A DNA stretch of 64,000 nucleotides, taken from Camillea tinctor. Taxonomy: Eukaryota; Ascomycota; Sordariomycetes; Xylariales; Xylariaceae. Under the pieces are notes generated by a model. The model saw only the letters and a program-made list of their open reading frames with translations. It had not been told where the DNA came from and did no database searches. The stretch lies in contig MU394058.1 in the NCBI GenBank assembly GCA_022578605.1, forward strand, positions 868,001-932,000, in the 5' to 3' direction. This document shows, piece by piece, positions 22,401-33,697 of this stretch. The translations under genes were made by a program, and so were the position numbers. Each line of letters begins with the position of its first letter. Within the stretch, counting starts at the first letter, position 1.

Positions 22401-24524
22401 ACCAAGCCGAACAAGTGACCAGCATTGGAGCAAGTCGCCAGTTTGTAGGGGGGGACCAACTAGTCTGGATTGATCGACAGACCCTTGTAGATGTGGTGCA
22501 GCAGCGGTACCAAGTAACAAGGTTAGCTGGGTCGAGGAACCCGGCATCAATTCCAAACTCCCATGTCGCCATATCGTCAAAGAAGTAAGAATGTACACTA
22601 CAGTACACTGTTGGTTCTGAGGGGGCAGACAGTGATTTGGAAGAAAGAGGTAGACAAACAAATCATCAAAATTATTCCAATAATTAAATTAGTATGTACT
22701 AACTTTAGACAACTACTAAGGTTACTCCTTACTAAGTATTGTCTATAGCCCACAAAGCAGTAACATAACTAGGTTAAGTCATACTATCTGGGATATCTAA
22801 GAGAACATGGAAATGTGGTACTTACACAAGTAGTAGGTAAACTATACGAAAACACCAGTATTTCTCCTAATGGTTGTTATAGGTATGCGTTATGTACGGA
22901 ATATACCCTCATTAACTGACTAAACATAGTAACCTTATCTACCTATGGCTGAAGAGAGAAAGAGAAAGAGGGAGGGGGAGAGGGATGATCGTCGACAACT
23001 TTTAACTTAAAGACTGACGTAACCTGCATAGACCTGTTTCCATATTCTTAGGTAGTACACCACATTACCTACATACCTACATGCTATTCTCTCTCGTCAG
23101 CCTTCTCATAAACCAGGCTGATGGTTGTTCTTCCCCCTCCAACAAGCAAGGTTTAAAAAAGCCAAGAGATACTACTGCATGTTTAGTAGTACAACTCTAC
23201 ATTACTTTGTCTCTCTTACTCTTGTCTTTTTTCTATAACTCTTTTTTTGGACTTGTCTTTCTATGTACAGTGCACAGCCAGCTACTTACATAGTAGTATG
23301 TATTTGTCTCTTTAATTGTCTTGGAAGGGCACATGCCTAGCTTGGCCAACTCTTTTCCCCTCCCGCATTGGATACAACAGTATCTCTGACAAACCTTGGC
23401 TTACCTGGAATCGCTGATCAGTCCGATGCATCCGTGACGACACCTTGTTATAATTCCGTACATGCGGTATAATATAGGTCATCTCGAAACTTCTAAACAA
23501 GCGCGCATTCGCCTATGTAAATTTCCCCAGCTATAGCTACAGCTAGCTACCGAGAAGAAAAGAAAAGAAAGTAAAGAAGAAAAAAAAACAGTCGTTCCCA
23601 TTACACTACTACACTACCACGATACACTATTCGAGAACTGGGTCTTCTTAACCTAACTAGCATCGACCCAAGCAACAAACCCCCGGATGCCCGGTCTTTG
23701 TCGCAGGATAGGTATCGACCCGACTCATACACCCAACATAACCTTGTCACGGGCTTAACCCTTTCCTGATTTATCCTGACATTCCACCATTTCGTATTGC
23801 GTATGGCTGTGGATATCGCTGTGCGGTACAGCCAGAATCCCTAAAAGCTACAAAACTCGTATCTTAGCCCGCCACCAAGGTCCAAGGTCGATAGATTCTT
23901 TCATCACCTGTACACTCTTGCCTACATACCTACTTTCTTTTATTCTATTCTGGTTTATTTTATATTTTATATATTTATTTTCTCTTTTCTGTGTCTTTCC
24001 TCCGGATTTCCTTTGTCGTTTTCTAGTCCCGCTACACCATCAACCAACCTGAGCGCAACCGATCGAAAAATACCTATACTTAATAATAAGAAGTCGACCG
24101 GTCGAAACGAGCGAGCGAACGAGCGAGAGCGCGCAGTAAAGCGAACAGGATCTTGACCTCGGTGGACCACCCTTTGGTTTTGACCTACCATCAGCAAGCC
24201 GAGTACCGAAGCTTTTATTCGAAGGAGCTCTCAACGGACAGAGACACAATAAAGTTCATAACGGCTCTATACACATTATTACGAACTTTCTTTTAGGCGG
24301 CTGATGAGTGTAGGGGGTTCATAATGGGGCGCAATCGGGGTTGGTATATTTCTTTTTTTTAAACATCTTATATTATTTTATTATTATGTCCTATTCTTCC
24401 TTCGTGCTTTCCCCCTCACCCCCCTTCCCCTATCTTCAACCCCATTTGTAGGATTTTCTCATGAAGATCCATTCGTCATATGTACTTGCATTAGAGGGTG
24501 AGATTTAGAAAAGAAGAAAACTAG

Positions 24525-24541
24525 GAGAGAGAGAGAGAGAG
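24525..24541. repeat. GA dinucleotide microsatellite
   Basis: A perfect GA run of about eight units lies in the non-coding region upstream of the CAF120-like gene. Confidence 0.8.
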
Positions 24542-24774
24542 GAGGATGTATTTGCACTCGCATGTAGCGCACGCATCATCACATCACAGCCACCTACAGC
24601 GCAACGCAGCGCAGTGCAGCACAACACACCATCAGCGCGCCGCAATGGAACACAACGCATACACAAGCACGAACACGAGCACGCAGGCACACAGGCACAC
24701 AGGGCATCATGTTATATCATCACAAATCCAGAACTCACCTGAGACATGGAGCCAACCCATATGAAGGAACATTG

Positions 24775-24945
24775 GTTTTAAAAAACAAGAAGAAATAAAG
24801 AAATAAAGAAAGAAACATAAAAACAAAGAAACAAGATGAAAATAAGGAAAGAAAGAAGAAAAAAGGAAAACGAATTGAGCTGAATGGGAAAAGAAAAAGA
24901 ATACGAGAAACAGAAATAAAATAAGGAAAAAAAGAAAGTACCACA
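24775..24945. repeat. Purine-rich tract (A/G on the + strand)
   Basis: About 170 bases are overwhelmingly A and G on the + strand, built of AAAGA, AATAAAGAA and GGAAAA words. On the - strand it is pyrimidine-rich and yields false hydrophobic Phe/Leu/Ser frames. It lies about 0.7 kb upstream of the CAF120-like start. Confidence 0.8.
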
Positions 24946-25587
24946 ACTACAAATGGGTTGGGTTTATCCATTCATTCATTTCAACACATGCCCTTCCCAG
25001 CTATACAATATACCGTGTGATGCGGTGTTGGTGGGCAAATCATTATTGGGAATTGCCGAATTCCGTCCATCGACGCTCTCAATTCCCGCTTTCGAGTTGC
25101 TTGATGTGTTGTGTTTATGATGGGCTGGTGCGCTAGTTGGTTCGCTGGAAGTTATTGGCAGACCAGAGTTCCACAGTCCTATTTTTTGGGGTTTGGGGTT
25201 ACTCTTACTCTCTCTTTCTCTCTCCTGAGCTCTTGCTGCTAGGTATCGGTGTCGGTGTCGGTGTCTACTGCATGCATACAAAAAACAAAAGCTACACTAA
25301 AACGAATGAAGGAGGGACCACCAAGCAAGAACCTACAGAGAAAAAAAACCTTACTTACCCTACTATACGGTACCTATAAGGCACCAACCAATTAACCACC
25401 CCTCCACCTTTTTTTTTCTTCCTCCACCCCCCACCCCCTTGCAACCTCGTCATCTCACTTTAAACACTACACCTTACAACTTCGCCAAGAACAGGCGTAA
25501 TTCTAATATTAATTCGTTCGTTCGTCTGTTCTTCATGCTAACTCTACCATCTTTTTTCGATTGAACTCGAAAATAGTTCTCTCTTTT

Positions 25588-28500
25588 ATGTCCCACTTCT
25601 CTAGCTCCCATTCCCCATCACCCCCCGAACCGAAAAATTCATACACCGATCCATCCTCGTCAACTGCCGGCAAGCCGAATCTTGCGAACCGCCATTCACT
25701 TTACGCGAACCTGCGCGCCAGCAAAAGCGATTTCTTCTTCCGACGAGGCCAGCACGCACGCTCCGTCTCTACCCCCGTAGCGACCCCGCCGCCACGTGTT
25801 GATCATGATAGCTCGCCCGTAGCTGATTCTCCCATCTATGCCCCTAGTCATAATAGAAACCGTACTCGCAGTTCCTCTAGGCCTTTATCCATAATCCAGA
25901 CATACCAACCGCCCCTCATGGATGTCAACGAAGACACTATACCCGAGCTGCAGCCCATTTTCACCTTCCTCAACAGCCATGCGAACAAGCTGTACCAGGA
26001 GGGTTATTTTTTGAAGTTGGACGATCAAAACACCCGTACGTTGTTCCCCTGAACCATGTCTTCTAAGCCGGCCTATCCGTCGTTCGACTGTATTCTTTTG
26101 TTCTTTTGCTAAATCTAGATATCATAGAGGGAAAACCAAACCCCGACCGCACCTGGACAGAATGTTTTGCGCAACTCGTGGGAACCGTCCTATCCCTCTG
26201 GGATGCCGCCGAATTGGACGCCGCGGGCGAGGATGGCGAGGTCTTGCCGAAATTCATCAACCTGACCGACGCCTCCATTAAGATGGTACGAAGCAGCCAG
26301 CTAATGGCACCCCCCTGTGACCGGCATTAAGAAATGGGGTATGAGATGGCTCAGCTAACCCGTTCATAGATCGAATCCCTTCCTACCAGATCCAATGACG
26401 AGCAGCCCTTGGAAAACATTCTAAGCATCTCCACGGCAGGAAGGAATCGCTACTTGCTGCACTTCAACTCTAGGCATTCCCTCATCCAATGGACCTCGGG
26501 TATTCGGTTGGCCATGTATGAGCACTCAACTCTCCAGGAAGCGTATACGGGCGCATTGATCGCTGGCAAGGGTAAGACGCTCAATAATATCGGTCTTATC
26601 ATGGAAAGATCGCGAATACCAGTAGACCAATGGGTCCGCGTACGATTTGGCGCCGGTGTTCCATGGAGACGTTGCTGGTGTGTCATCAACCCGCCGGACG
26701 AGAAAGAGTATCAAAAGGCGCAGAAAGAACACAAGAAGAAGAATCCCTACGATCGGTCCCACGGTCCCGTCATAAAGGGCGATATCAAATTTTACGACTC
26801 GAGGAAAGATGGGAAGAAACAGAAGAAAATACAGCCGATAGCGACCATAAGCGATGCCTATTCCGCATTCGCTTTATACCCGCAAGCTAAGTCATTGATC
26901 GATAACTCGACCTTGATCAAGATTGAGGGCAACATTACCATTCATTCGGATCCCCCATCCTCAACCGAAGGCTTTGTGTTTATTATGCCCGAGGTCAACC
27001 CCGCGGTAAGCGGCTTTGAGATGATGCTACGGTTCTTGTTCCCCACCTGGGATACGTTTGGGTTGTATGGTCGTCCTGGAAGACTCGTAGCCAGTACGCT
27101 GGACTCGAGGTCCTTAATGTTTGCGATGCCGAAAACTAAACGTTATGGCTACCTTGAAATACTGGACGTAGCAGGCTTGATCACAACTGACGGCAGCTCG
27201 AGTTGGTCCGAAAAGGACTGGAGGAAGAAGATGAAGGAGTTGACCGGCACGCGGATGAACGCGATAGAAGAGGGCGGGGAGACGAGGGAGACGAGCAATA
27301 AAAGTCAGCCCGACAGTCGTAATAAGCGTCTTAGCTTCGGGGCCTCGGCCGGTGGCGCCGCTAGACCGCGAGTAGGGTTTGCAGATGAAGCGCCGCCTTC
27401 TAACCGGACCTCACGATCCATGTCTCTTAATTCCCGGCCAGCGCTAAGTAACACCTCAAATTCTCCTAGTGACCAAGAGCCTTTGCCTTTCAACCCATCG
27501 GATGCACGGTCTCCTCCACCTCCTCCCCACAGCGCCAGCCCTGCCTCGGTAAGCCCGATCGTACCCCATGGAGCTGGCCCGAGTTTCACCTTGTCAAACG
27601 ATGAGCAGCCAGATGCGCCGGTTCACGATTTCGAGGGAATGCCGAGAATGCATACACCAGAGCCTGTGTCTAGGCCGCCCAGGTTTTCCCACGCGCCTGG
27701 ATCTTTGCCGCCTGTTCGGCCGTACCATTCACCTGAGCTACGCCGTGCAAACAGCCGCCTGTCAGTAACAACTCTAGCGCAGCTAACCAACGCTGGCGGA
27801 ATGCCAGGGCAGGCTGTAAGTAGTAGTGAGGGCGAAAGAAGCAGCGAGGAGCGGTTTGATGCACCGCCTCAGCATTTTGATCAGCGTGGCCCACCTCCAA
27901 TGCACATGGCTGCCCACAATGGTGGGATGCCTCCTTATAACGGTTCTCGTGAAGCTCTTCCGGATCATCTGTCGCCATCCCCATCTCCTGGCATGCCGCC
28001 TCATATGATGGGCCCTGGTCCAAAACGTTCGCGATCACCATTGAATTCGCCCATGGAGCCTCCACCTCCTGGCTCTCGCGGTCCCAGCCCTGGCAGCAGA
28101 CCGAGGACTCCAACATCTCGGCCTGGCACAGGATCAGGAAACCGACCCCCTCCTGGATATGGACCTCCGCCAGGTAACATGCCTCCAGGCTATCGGGGAC
28201 CGCCCCCAGGGATGCCACCTCCTGGAATGGGTCCACCAGGCAGAGGCCGAGGCCGAGGTCGCCCTCCACCAAACATGCCACCCCCGGGTCGTGGTTATCC
28301 GAACCAGCCTCCTCCAGGCATGTTCCGCGGACCCCCGGGTCCCCCTGGCCCTCACGGTCCCCCAGGCCAAGGGCCGCCACCGGGTCAACGAGGGCCTCCT
28401 CGTAGTGCTACCCTTCCACCACTTAACACGACTTCACCACCGAGAAAACCGCTCCCAATGCGTACCGATAGCCTCCCAATTCATCCTGGGCGAGAAGATT

Positions 28501-29942
28501 TGTCATCGCAATCACCGTCAAGTAGTAGCGGAAGTTTCACAGGTCACCGGATTGATGCAGCGGGACTAGGCCAAGTTCGCACACAAGAATGGGGTGGACG
28601 CGGTGCTCCCCCACAAGGTATGCGACGTCAAGATACTGGCTACAGCCACTCCAGCAGCCGATACGACGATGGCAGTCGATATGACGATGGTGCATCAACT
28701 GATAGTCCCGATTACGCTAGTTCACGACCATCGACGGATACCGCCTCGTCAGTAGAGCGACCTAGAGCCGGTGTGCTTCGTACGGTTGGCAATACGGATG
28801 ATAACAGCCCTACTACCCAACCCGGGTTCGACATTCCTGAAATAGATTTCGGCCCTACTGTGAACTACGCCACAGCTCCACGAACCAAGACCCCAACTCC
28901 CGTCATGTCACCCCCGGGACCGTTTTCCCCAGGACCAAGATCATTCTCTCCCGCTCAAAGAACACACTCTCCTGCCGCGGCTCCTCTACGAAAATCTCCA
29001 GGACCGAGCACCACTCAGAGCAATACCGAATCGGAAGAGACCGCACGAAGAAGTATCATATGGCAGCCGGCCGCCTTGGTTGCTAGTCCTGGAACCCCCC
29101 CAGGTCAAGCTTTAACAGCTGAGGAGTATGTGCAGCAAAGGGCCGCTGCTGCCGCGGTATCGCCCCAATACGCGCATCAAAGGCATTCTTCTAACAACAC
29201 GATCACTGCGTATCGAGCTGGCACACCCACGCCTCCGCTTGGCCGAGGGCTTGGTCAGGATTATATGGGTGGCAGCCACTCTCGGAACAATTCTCAAGAC
29301 CTCCTGCAGCGACCAAGCTCTCGTGGCGCTAACGAACTCCTCCAGAGACCCGGCTCGCGTGGCGCGGGAGCAGTGCTTGGTGGTCAACACGGGAGCGGAG
29401 AAGCACACCTGACAGCACGGGAACAAGAACATGTTGCCCGAGTGACTGGATCCCCTTTAATCAACTTGGCGGGCAACCGGAATGCCCCGCCAGCTGGTTC
29501 AGGGCTCGTGGGTGCAATTGAGGCTCGAGAGCGTGACAAAGAACAGATGAAGCAGGGCTGGAGCAGTCAAGCAGCCCAGAACATGATCAGCCAGCGACAG
29601 CAGCAGCAAGCTCACCATCAGTACCAACAGGCCATGCCATCTCCCAGTTTACCCCCGGCAGGTATGTACTCGAATATGGCCCGGGGCATGGTGGGCTCAC
29701 CAGGATCGCCAATGCAACAGCAAGGGTTCGCGATGGGTCAAGCGTATGGAAGTCCTGGCGGTCGTCCTTTCGAGCCAGGGTGGTCGCCAGCTAGTCCTCA
29801 ATACCATTCGCCTCCACCAGGAAACTTTATGCCCAGCCAATTCTCGCCGCCACCACCGCAACACTACTCACCAGGGCGAAGTCCACCTCCACCTGGCGGG
29901 CAAGGACATAACCCATATTCTTACCACGGACAAGCATTCTAA
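25588..29942 (+). CDS. CAF120/Skg3-like PH-domain protein, CCR4-NOT associated
   Basis: Three exons (25588-26035, 26119-26285, 26370-29942) give 1395 residues. The introns are 83 and 84 nt (GTACGT..TAG with a TGCTAAAT branch region; GTACGA..TAG). The start is the ATG of MSHFSSSHSP. After a Ser-rich lead come LMDVNEDTIPELQPIF and a region across exons 1-3 typical of fungal CAF120-like PH domains: RTWTECFAQLVGTVLSLWDA, FINLTDASIKM, NRYLLHFNSRHSLIQWTSGI. A second conserved block follows (WVRVRFGAGVPWRRCWCVI, FVFIMPEVNPAVSGFEMMLR). Beyond about residue 480 the protein is disordered, with a Pro/Gly-rich section at about 795-885 made of PPG and GPP repeats and a Gln-rich patch at about 1279-1296. 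Caf120 associates with CCR4-NOT, which shortens mRNA poly(A) tails; this role comes from yeast. Confidence 0.88.
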
Positions 29943-31469
29943 GACGATATAACCAGACTCTGACAGCATCTGTTAGATGTTGGATATACCAAAAAGAAAA
30001 GGAGAACGTAGATGTTTTGGGGGAAGCGTCGTGTCGTGTGTAATCCAAATGCAATAAGAGAAGGAGGGGAGTTTGCTCAGACTATTAGAAGAGACTGGCA
30101 GCATTGGATGAGATGGATTGAAGTTGTAGGTATATAATTCGACCTTTGGAAAGTCGAGGGGAAGGATAAGGGCATTGAGCATTTGTTTTTGTCGTTTCCT
30201 CTGTTTTCTTTTTATTCCCTCTTCATAGTGTCTATTTCAAGAGTTCGAAAGGAAAAAAAAGAGACGAGGGGAGAGAGAGAAATCATCGAGTCGAATAACG
30301 TACTAGTATTCAGGGAGTCAAGCTCAGGGGTATTGGATTTAAGGGAAATAGGGAGAATAGCATTTGGCATACTCTAGGTGGTATCGTACCTAGTCTTTTT
30401 TTCTCTTTTTTGTTCATTAGAGAGCATTGCAAAAACAAAAATACCGGTCTCTTTTTTTATTTTTTTATTTTTTTCGTTTGGAGAGGTGTAGGCACATTGA
30501 TAGATATATACCTTGAGTACAGTATATATATTCACTATATACTACTTACCTACATACTTACCTAGGTAATCTACATGGTAATTTTCAAGAATAATACTCT
30601 ATAACCTATAGGGTAACGTCCTACAAGATTGGTTGTTCTCCAAGATGATCTCATGCATCTATCGTATTCTATGTGTAAATAAGTTAAGCTGGTTATGTCG
30701 GATATATTTTATTTATATTTTATCGTTTATCAGCTAGCCTAGTCTGATATATAGAGTTGGAGGCAGGCAGCACAAGACAAGGTACAAGAGGGGAGGGGAG
30801 GAGAGGTGAAGTGGGGCGAGAAGGTCTGACGCAACTTTGGTAAGGTTGTCCCTGTCCCTCATGAAGCTTACTGCCAAGAAGGTGCATACCACTACATATA
30901 TACTCTGTACATACATACATAATGCGTTAGGTACATAAACCCAAACCTTCTCATCTCTGATCTTTGCTTAGAATACAATTTGAAGCTTCTTCTTCTTCTT
31001 CTCTTCCTTTCTTTTTTTTATTTCAAATAAAGGGATATAAACAAAGTACTCGGCTAGGGATTCAATAACCAGGCAACCAACTGGGGCGTAATAAAGCTGG
31101 AGAGTTTACTCAGCTTCAGTTCACGTTTCGACACTCGTTCATATTCACAATTACGATTACGATCACGATTACCCCCACGTCTAGCTTGGGCTTGTTTCCC
31201 ACCCATCTTACTGAAGGGTCTACAGACAGAGACATCAACGGTTAGAGTTGGATAAAATAGCGAGAGAAAGAGAATCACACGATAGACGAATAAACGAACA
31301 AGACATTTAACGCTGAAGAGGAAGCGCGCGTTCGTCGGGAAACCCATAGTTGAAACATTCACATACACATACACATACACTTCACGCACGCACGCACGCA
31401 ATAAATATAGTGTATACCCTCCCTGCCCTCGCTCCAAGAACAAAAAGGAAAAGCAGCCAGACCAGAACC
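29943..31469. other. Intergenic region between CAF120-like and SGNH esterase genes
   Basis: This AT-rich 3' flank and promoter region contains T runs at 30450-30476, a TTC repeat at about 30987-31001, and ACATAC (31361-31380) and ACGC (31384-31400) repeats just upstream of the esterase start. No gene is visible. Confidence 0.55.
31361..31400. repeat. ACATAC and ACGC microsatellites
   Basis: About three ACATAC units are followed four bases later by about four ACGC units. An ATG at 31350 reads through them as His/Thr codons, but the esterase start at 31470 is preferred. Confidence 0.75.
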
Positions 31470-32601
31470 ATGCCGTCATCTTCACCATCCTCCGAAACCC
31501 AAACCATCCGCATCCTCTGCTTCGGCGACTCCCTTACCTCAGGGACTCCGGAAAGCCATCCGTACGCGGGGAAGCTAAAGGAGCGGCTCGAGGAGCTTCT
31601 CAACAACTCCTCGTCATCCCCAACAACGAGAAGCACCGGTGGCACGAAGGGAAGCAAAGGAAGAGAAAAAGAGAAGAAGATAGTGTTAGAGTGCGAGGTT
31701 GCGGGCCTTCCCGGAGATTGGGTCACGGGAGGTCAGTATATGAAGAGGTTGGAGAAGGAATGTAAGTTTTGCTTGCCCCTTTTTTGGCTACTCAAGGAAG
31801 AGGAGAAAAAGAAAAAAGAAAAGAAAAGGAAGCGAAAGAAAGCGAAGGAGAAAAAACATCATGTCGCTAATATCAATTCCTGTCCCAGGGGAGCACAATG
31901 TGTACGACTGGACCATCATATTAGGCGGCACGAAGTAAATATTGCCTTACCACCAAAATGCTGTTCTTCGTCGCTAACCCCCTACCGCCAGCGATTTCGC
32001 CTGGGACGTCTCGACAGACACGCTCATCGCGGGTCTCAAGAAGGTCTGGGACATACCCCTCTCCCGCGGCGGCAAGGTCCTCGCCCTGACCATACCCGAT
32101 ACCAAGCTCAGAGGCCCCGAGATTCCCGAGCGCAGGGCCAAGGTCAACCAAGCCATCAAAGCGTATAAGAAAACGAATTTGTCAGTTTTTTCTTTCTTTT
32201 TTTTTTCTTTCCTTCTTCTCCTTTCCCACCTTACTCCCCCTTCCCCTTTTCTTCTCCATCTGCCCCTCCTACTAAACGAGAAAACACACTATAGTTTCCA
32301 CTTCGACCTCGCGGCCGCGATCCCCCACCACACCGCCACCCCCGCCGAACGCGCCGCCCACTGGTGGCACGACGGCGTGCACATGAGCGCCGGGGGGTAC
32401 GACCTCTTCGGGACCCGCGTCGCCGAGAGCCTCGCCCCCATCATCCGCCTCGCCGAGGCCCAGGACACCGACATCAGCGACATCGTCACCGACGCGCGCC
32501 AGCGCCGCGCCATAGAGGACCTCATCGTCGAAGAGGAGCGGGGCGACCCCCGGTTGCTGAGCCAGGGGTATATCGTTGTTAGGAGGAGGGACTTGGATTA
32601 G
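31470..32601 (+). CDS. SGNH/GDSL-family esterase or lipase
   Basis: Four exons (31470-31761, 31889-31934, 31992-32180, 32295-32601) give 277 residues. The intron donors are GTAAGT, GTAAAT and GTCAGT, with CAG, CAG and TAG acceptors. The splices restore all SGNH blocks: FGDSLTSG (catalytic Ser21), the Gly of block II in the exon 1 tail, LGGTND (block III, about 109-114, its Asn codon split by intron 2) and WHDGVHMSAGGYDLFG with Asp202 and His205. Exon 2 is only 46 nt. There is no signal peptide, so the enzyme is probably intracellular. Such proteins hydrolyse carboxylic esters or related bonds; the substrate cannot be told from sequence. Intron 1 is purine-rich and intron 3 pyrimidine-rich. 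An in-frame ATG at 31350 would add 40 residues encoded mostly by microsatellite and is less likely. Confidence 0.9.
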
Positions 32602-33697
32602 GGGGGTGGAGACGAAAGGGGGTAGAGGATAGGGTAGGGGGTGAGAGGGTAATATCAGGGGGTTCGGTTTAGGCTTTGATTTTTGTATGAATCTCCTTTT
32701 TTCTTCTTCTCTGTATGGAAACACGCTATGAACTGAACATGAAATGAAACGAAAATAGGATCAAGGAATGAAATGGTTATAATAATGGTTTCCCCCCCCC
32801 CCCCTTTTTTTTTTTTTTCCCCTCTTCACTCTTTAAACGATAGACTTGCTTTTGTGGTGAGACGAGTTTGGAAAAAGAAAATGGGAAAAAAAGGAACGAA
32901 AGGAGAAGAGAAGAAAAAGAAAGAAGGGAAGAAAGAAACGAAAAGAGTGTGTGTGAGTGGAGTGGGGAGGATATAGAAGTAGAAGAACCAGTAGCAAGGG
33001 GATACAGATGAGAAAAGGGGCTCAGGAGACGGGATGGGGGTAGATCTATATGATGGAAGTATGATGTATATAGGTTACGTCTGCCTTGCTTATCCTGTTA
33101 CTCCTGTAAAAGAAGAAATATTAGTTGGTTCCTCGCCACCTACCTACTTACCTAACCGTTTAAGCACAGAGTAGACTACTGGAGGTCCAATATATAGATA
33201 ACCCAGAAAAACTAGCCTTCAACTTCTCACTCCCCCTCCCTACCCTCCTATCCTCAGTCGAGGAATCATCTGATCTCGAAATTAAAGAGGCATCCTAGAA
33301 AAAAAAGAAAAAAAAAGAAAAGGGGAATCAAGAAGCTAGACATGATTAAAAAAAGGGGGGGGATATGATTTTTTCAAAAGGAATAAGGAAGTAGTAATAA
33401 ATGTATTCACCAAAACGCCCCGTTGCCATGCTATGTAAAACCAATGATTTCCTCCTCTCTTCTCCTCTAACCCCTATGCTCTGCTTTTGTTTCCCTCTCT
33501 GTCTCTCCCTCCTACCCCCTTTCTTCTTCTTCGTAAATACGTAGATGAGAGGCGCCTCTACCATAGCCTCTATTCCTTTTCTGGTCTCCTGTTCCCGGTA
33601 ATTTATAGCGCCTTACAACTAGCTAGCTAGCCCCTTATGTTCATCGTATCGTTGCCCCCCCCCCTAACCCCCTATTTTTCCTTTCCCTCCCTTCCCC
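32602..33697. other. Intergenic region between convergent SGNH and CSN4 genes
   Basis: Two genes converge here, so both 3' flanks lie within. The sequence is simple and strand-biased: a C13/T14 run at 32792-32818 and a purine-rich stretch at 32870-32945. No gene is visible. Confidence 0.6.
32792..32818. repeat. C13-T14 homopolymer block
   Basis: Thirteen C bases are followed directly by fourteen T bases in the non-coding space between convergent genes. Similar C-then-T blocks occur at 52140-52162. Confidence 0.9.

Larger units (their letters stand above)
19476..25587. other. 6.1 kb gene-poor stretch between divergent PTC7-like and CAF120-like genes
   Basis: No supported gene is seen on either strand; the longest frames are about 100 residues and low in complexity. 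The sequence is AT-rich and full of TACCTA/TAGGTA words. Simple tracts include GCTGTT at about 19680-19697, GA at 24525-24541 and a strongly purine-rich tract at 24775-24945. I see no 5S, tRNA or transposon motif here. The right-hand 1-2 kb probably serves as promoter and leader for the CAF120-like gene. Confidence 0.5.

Noticed and set aside
24707..24971. Two - strand Phe/Ser-rich frames of about 78 residues
   Set aside because: They read the complement of a purine tract and are low-complexity artefacts.
27670..28380. 236-residue - strand frame
   Set aside because: It lies antisense to the Pro/Gly-rich part of the CAF120-like gene and is a composition effect.
31350..31469. Upstream in-frame ATG of the SGNH esterase
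   Set aside because: The extra 40 residues are encoded mainly by ACATAC and ACGC repeats; the ATG at 31470 directly precedes the conserved domain.
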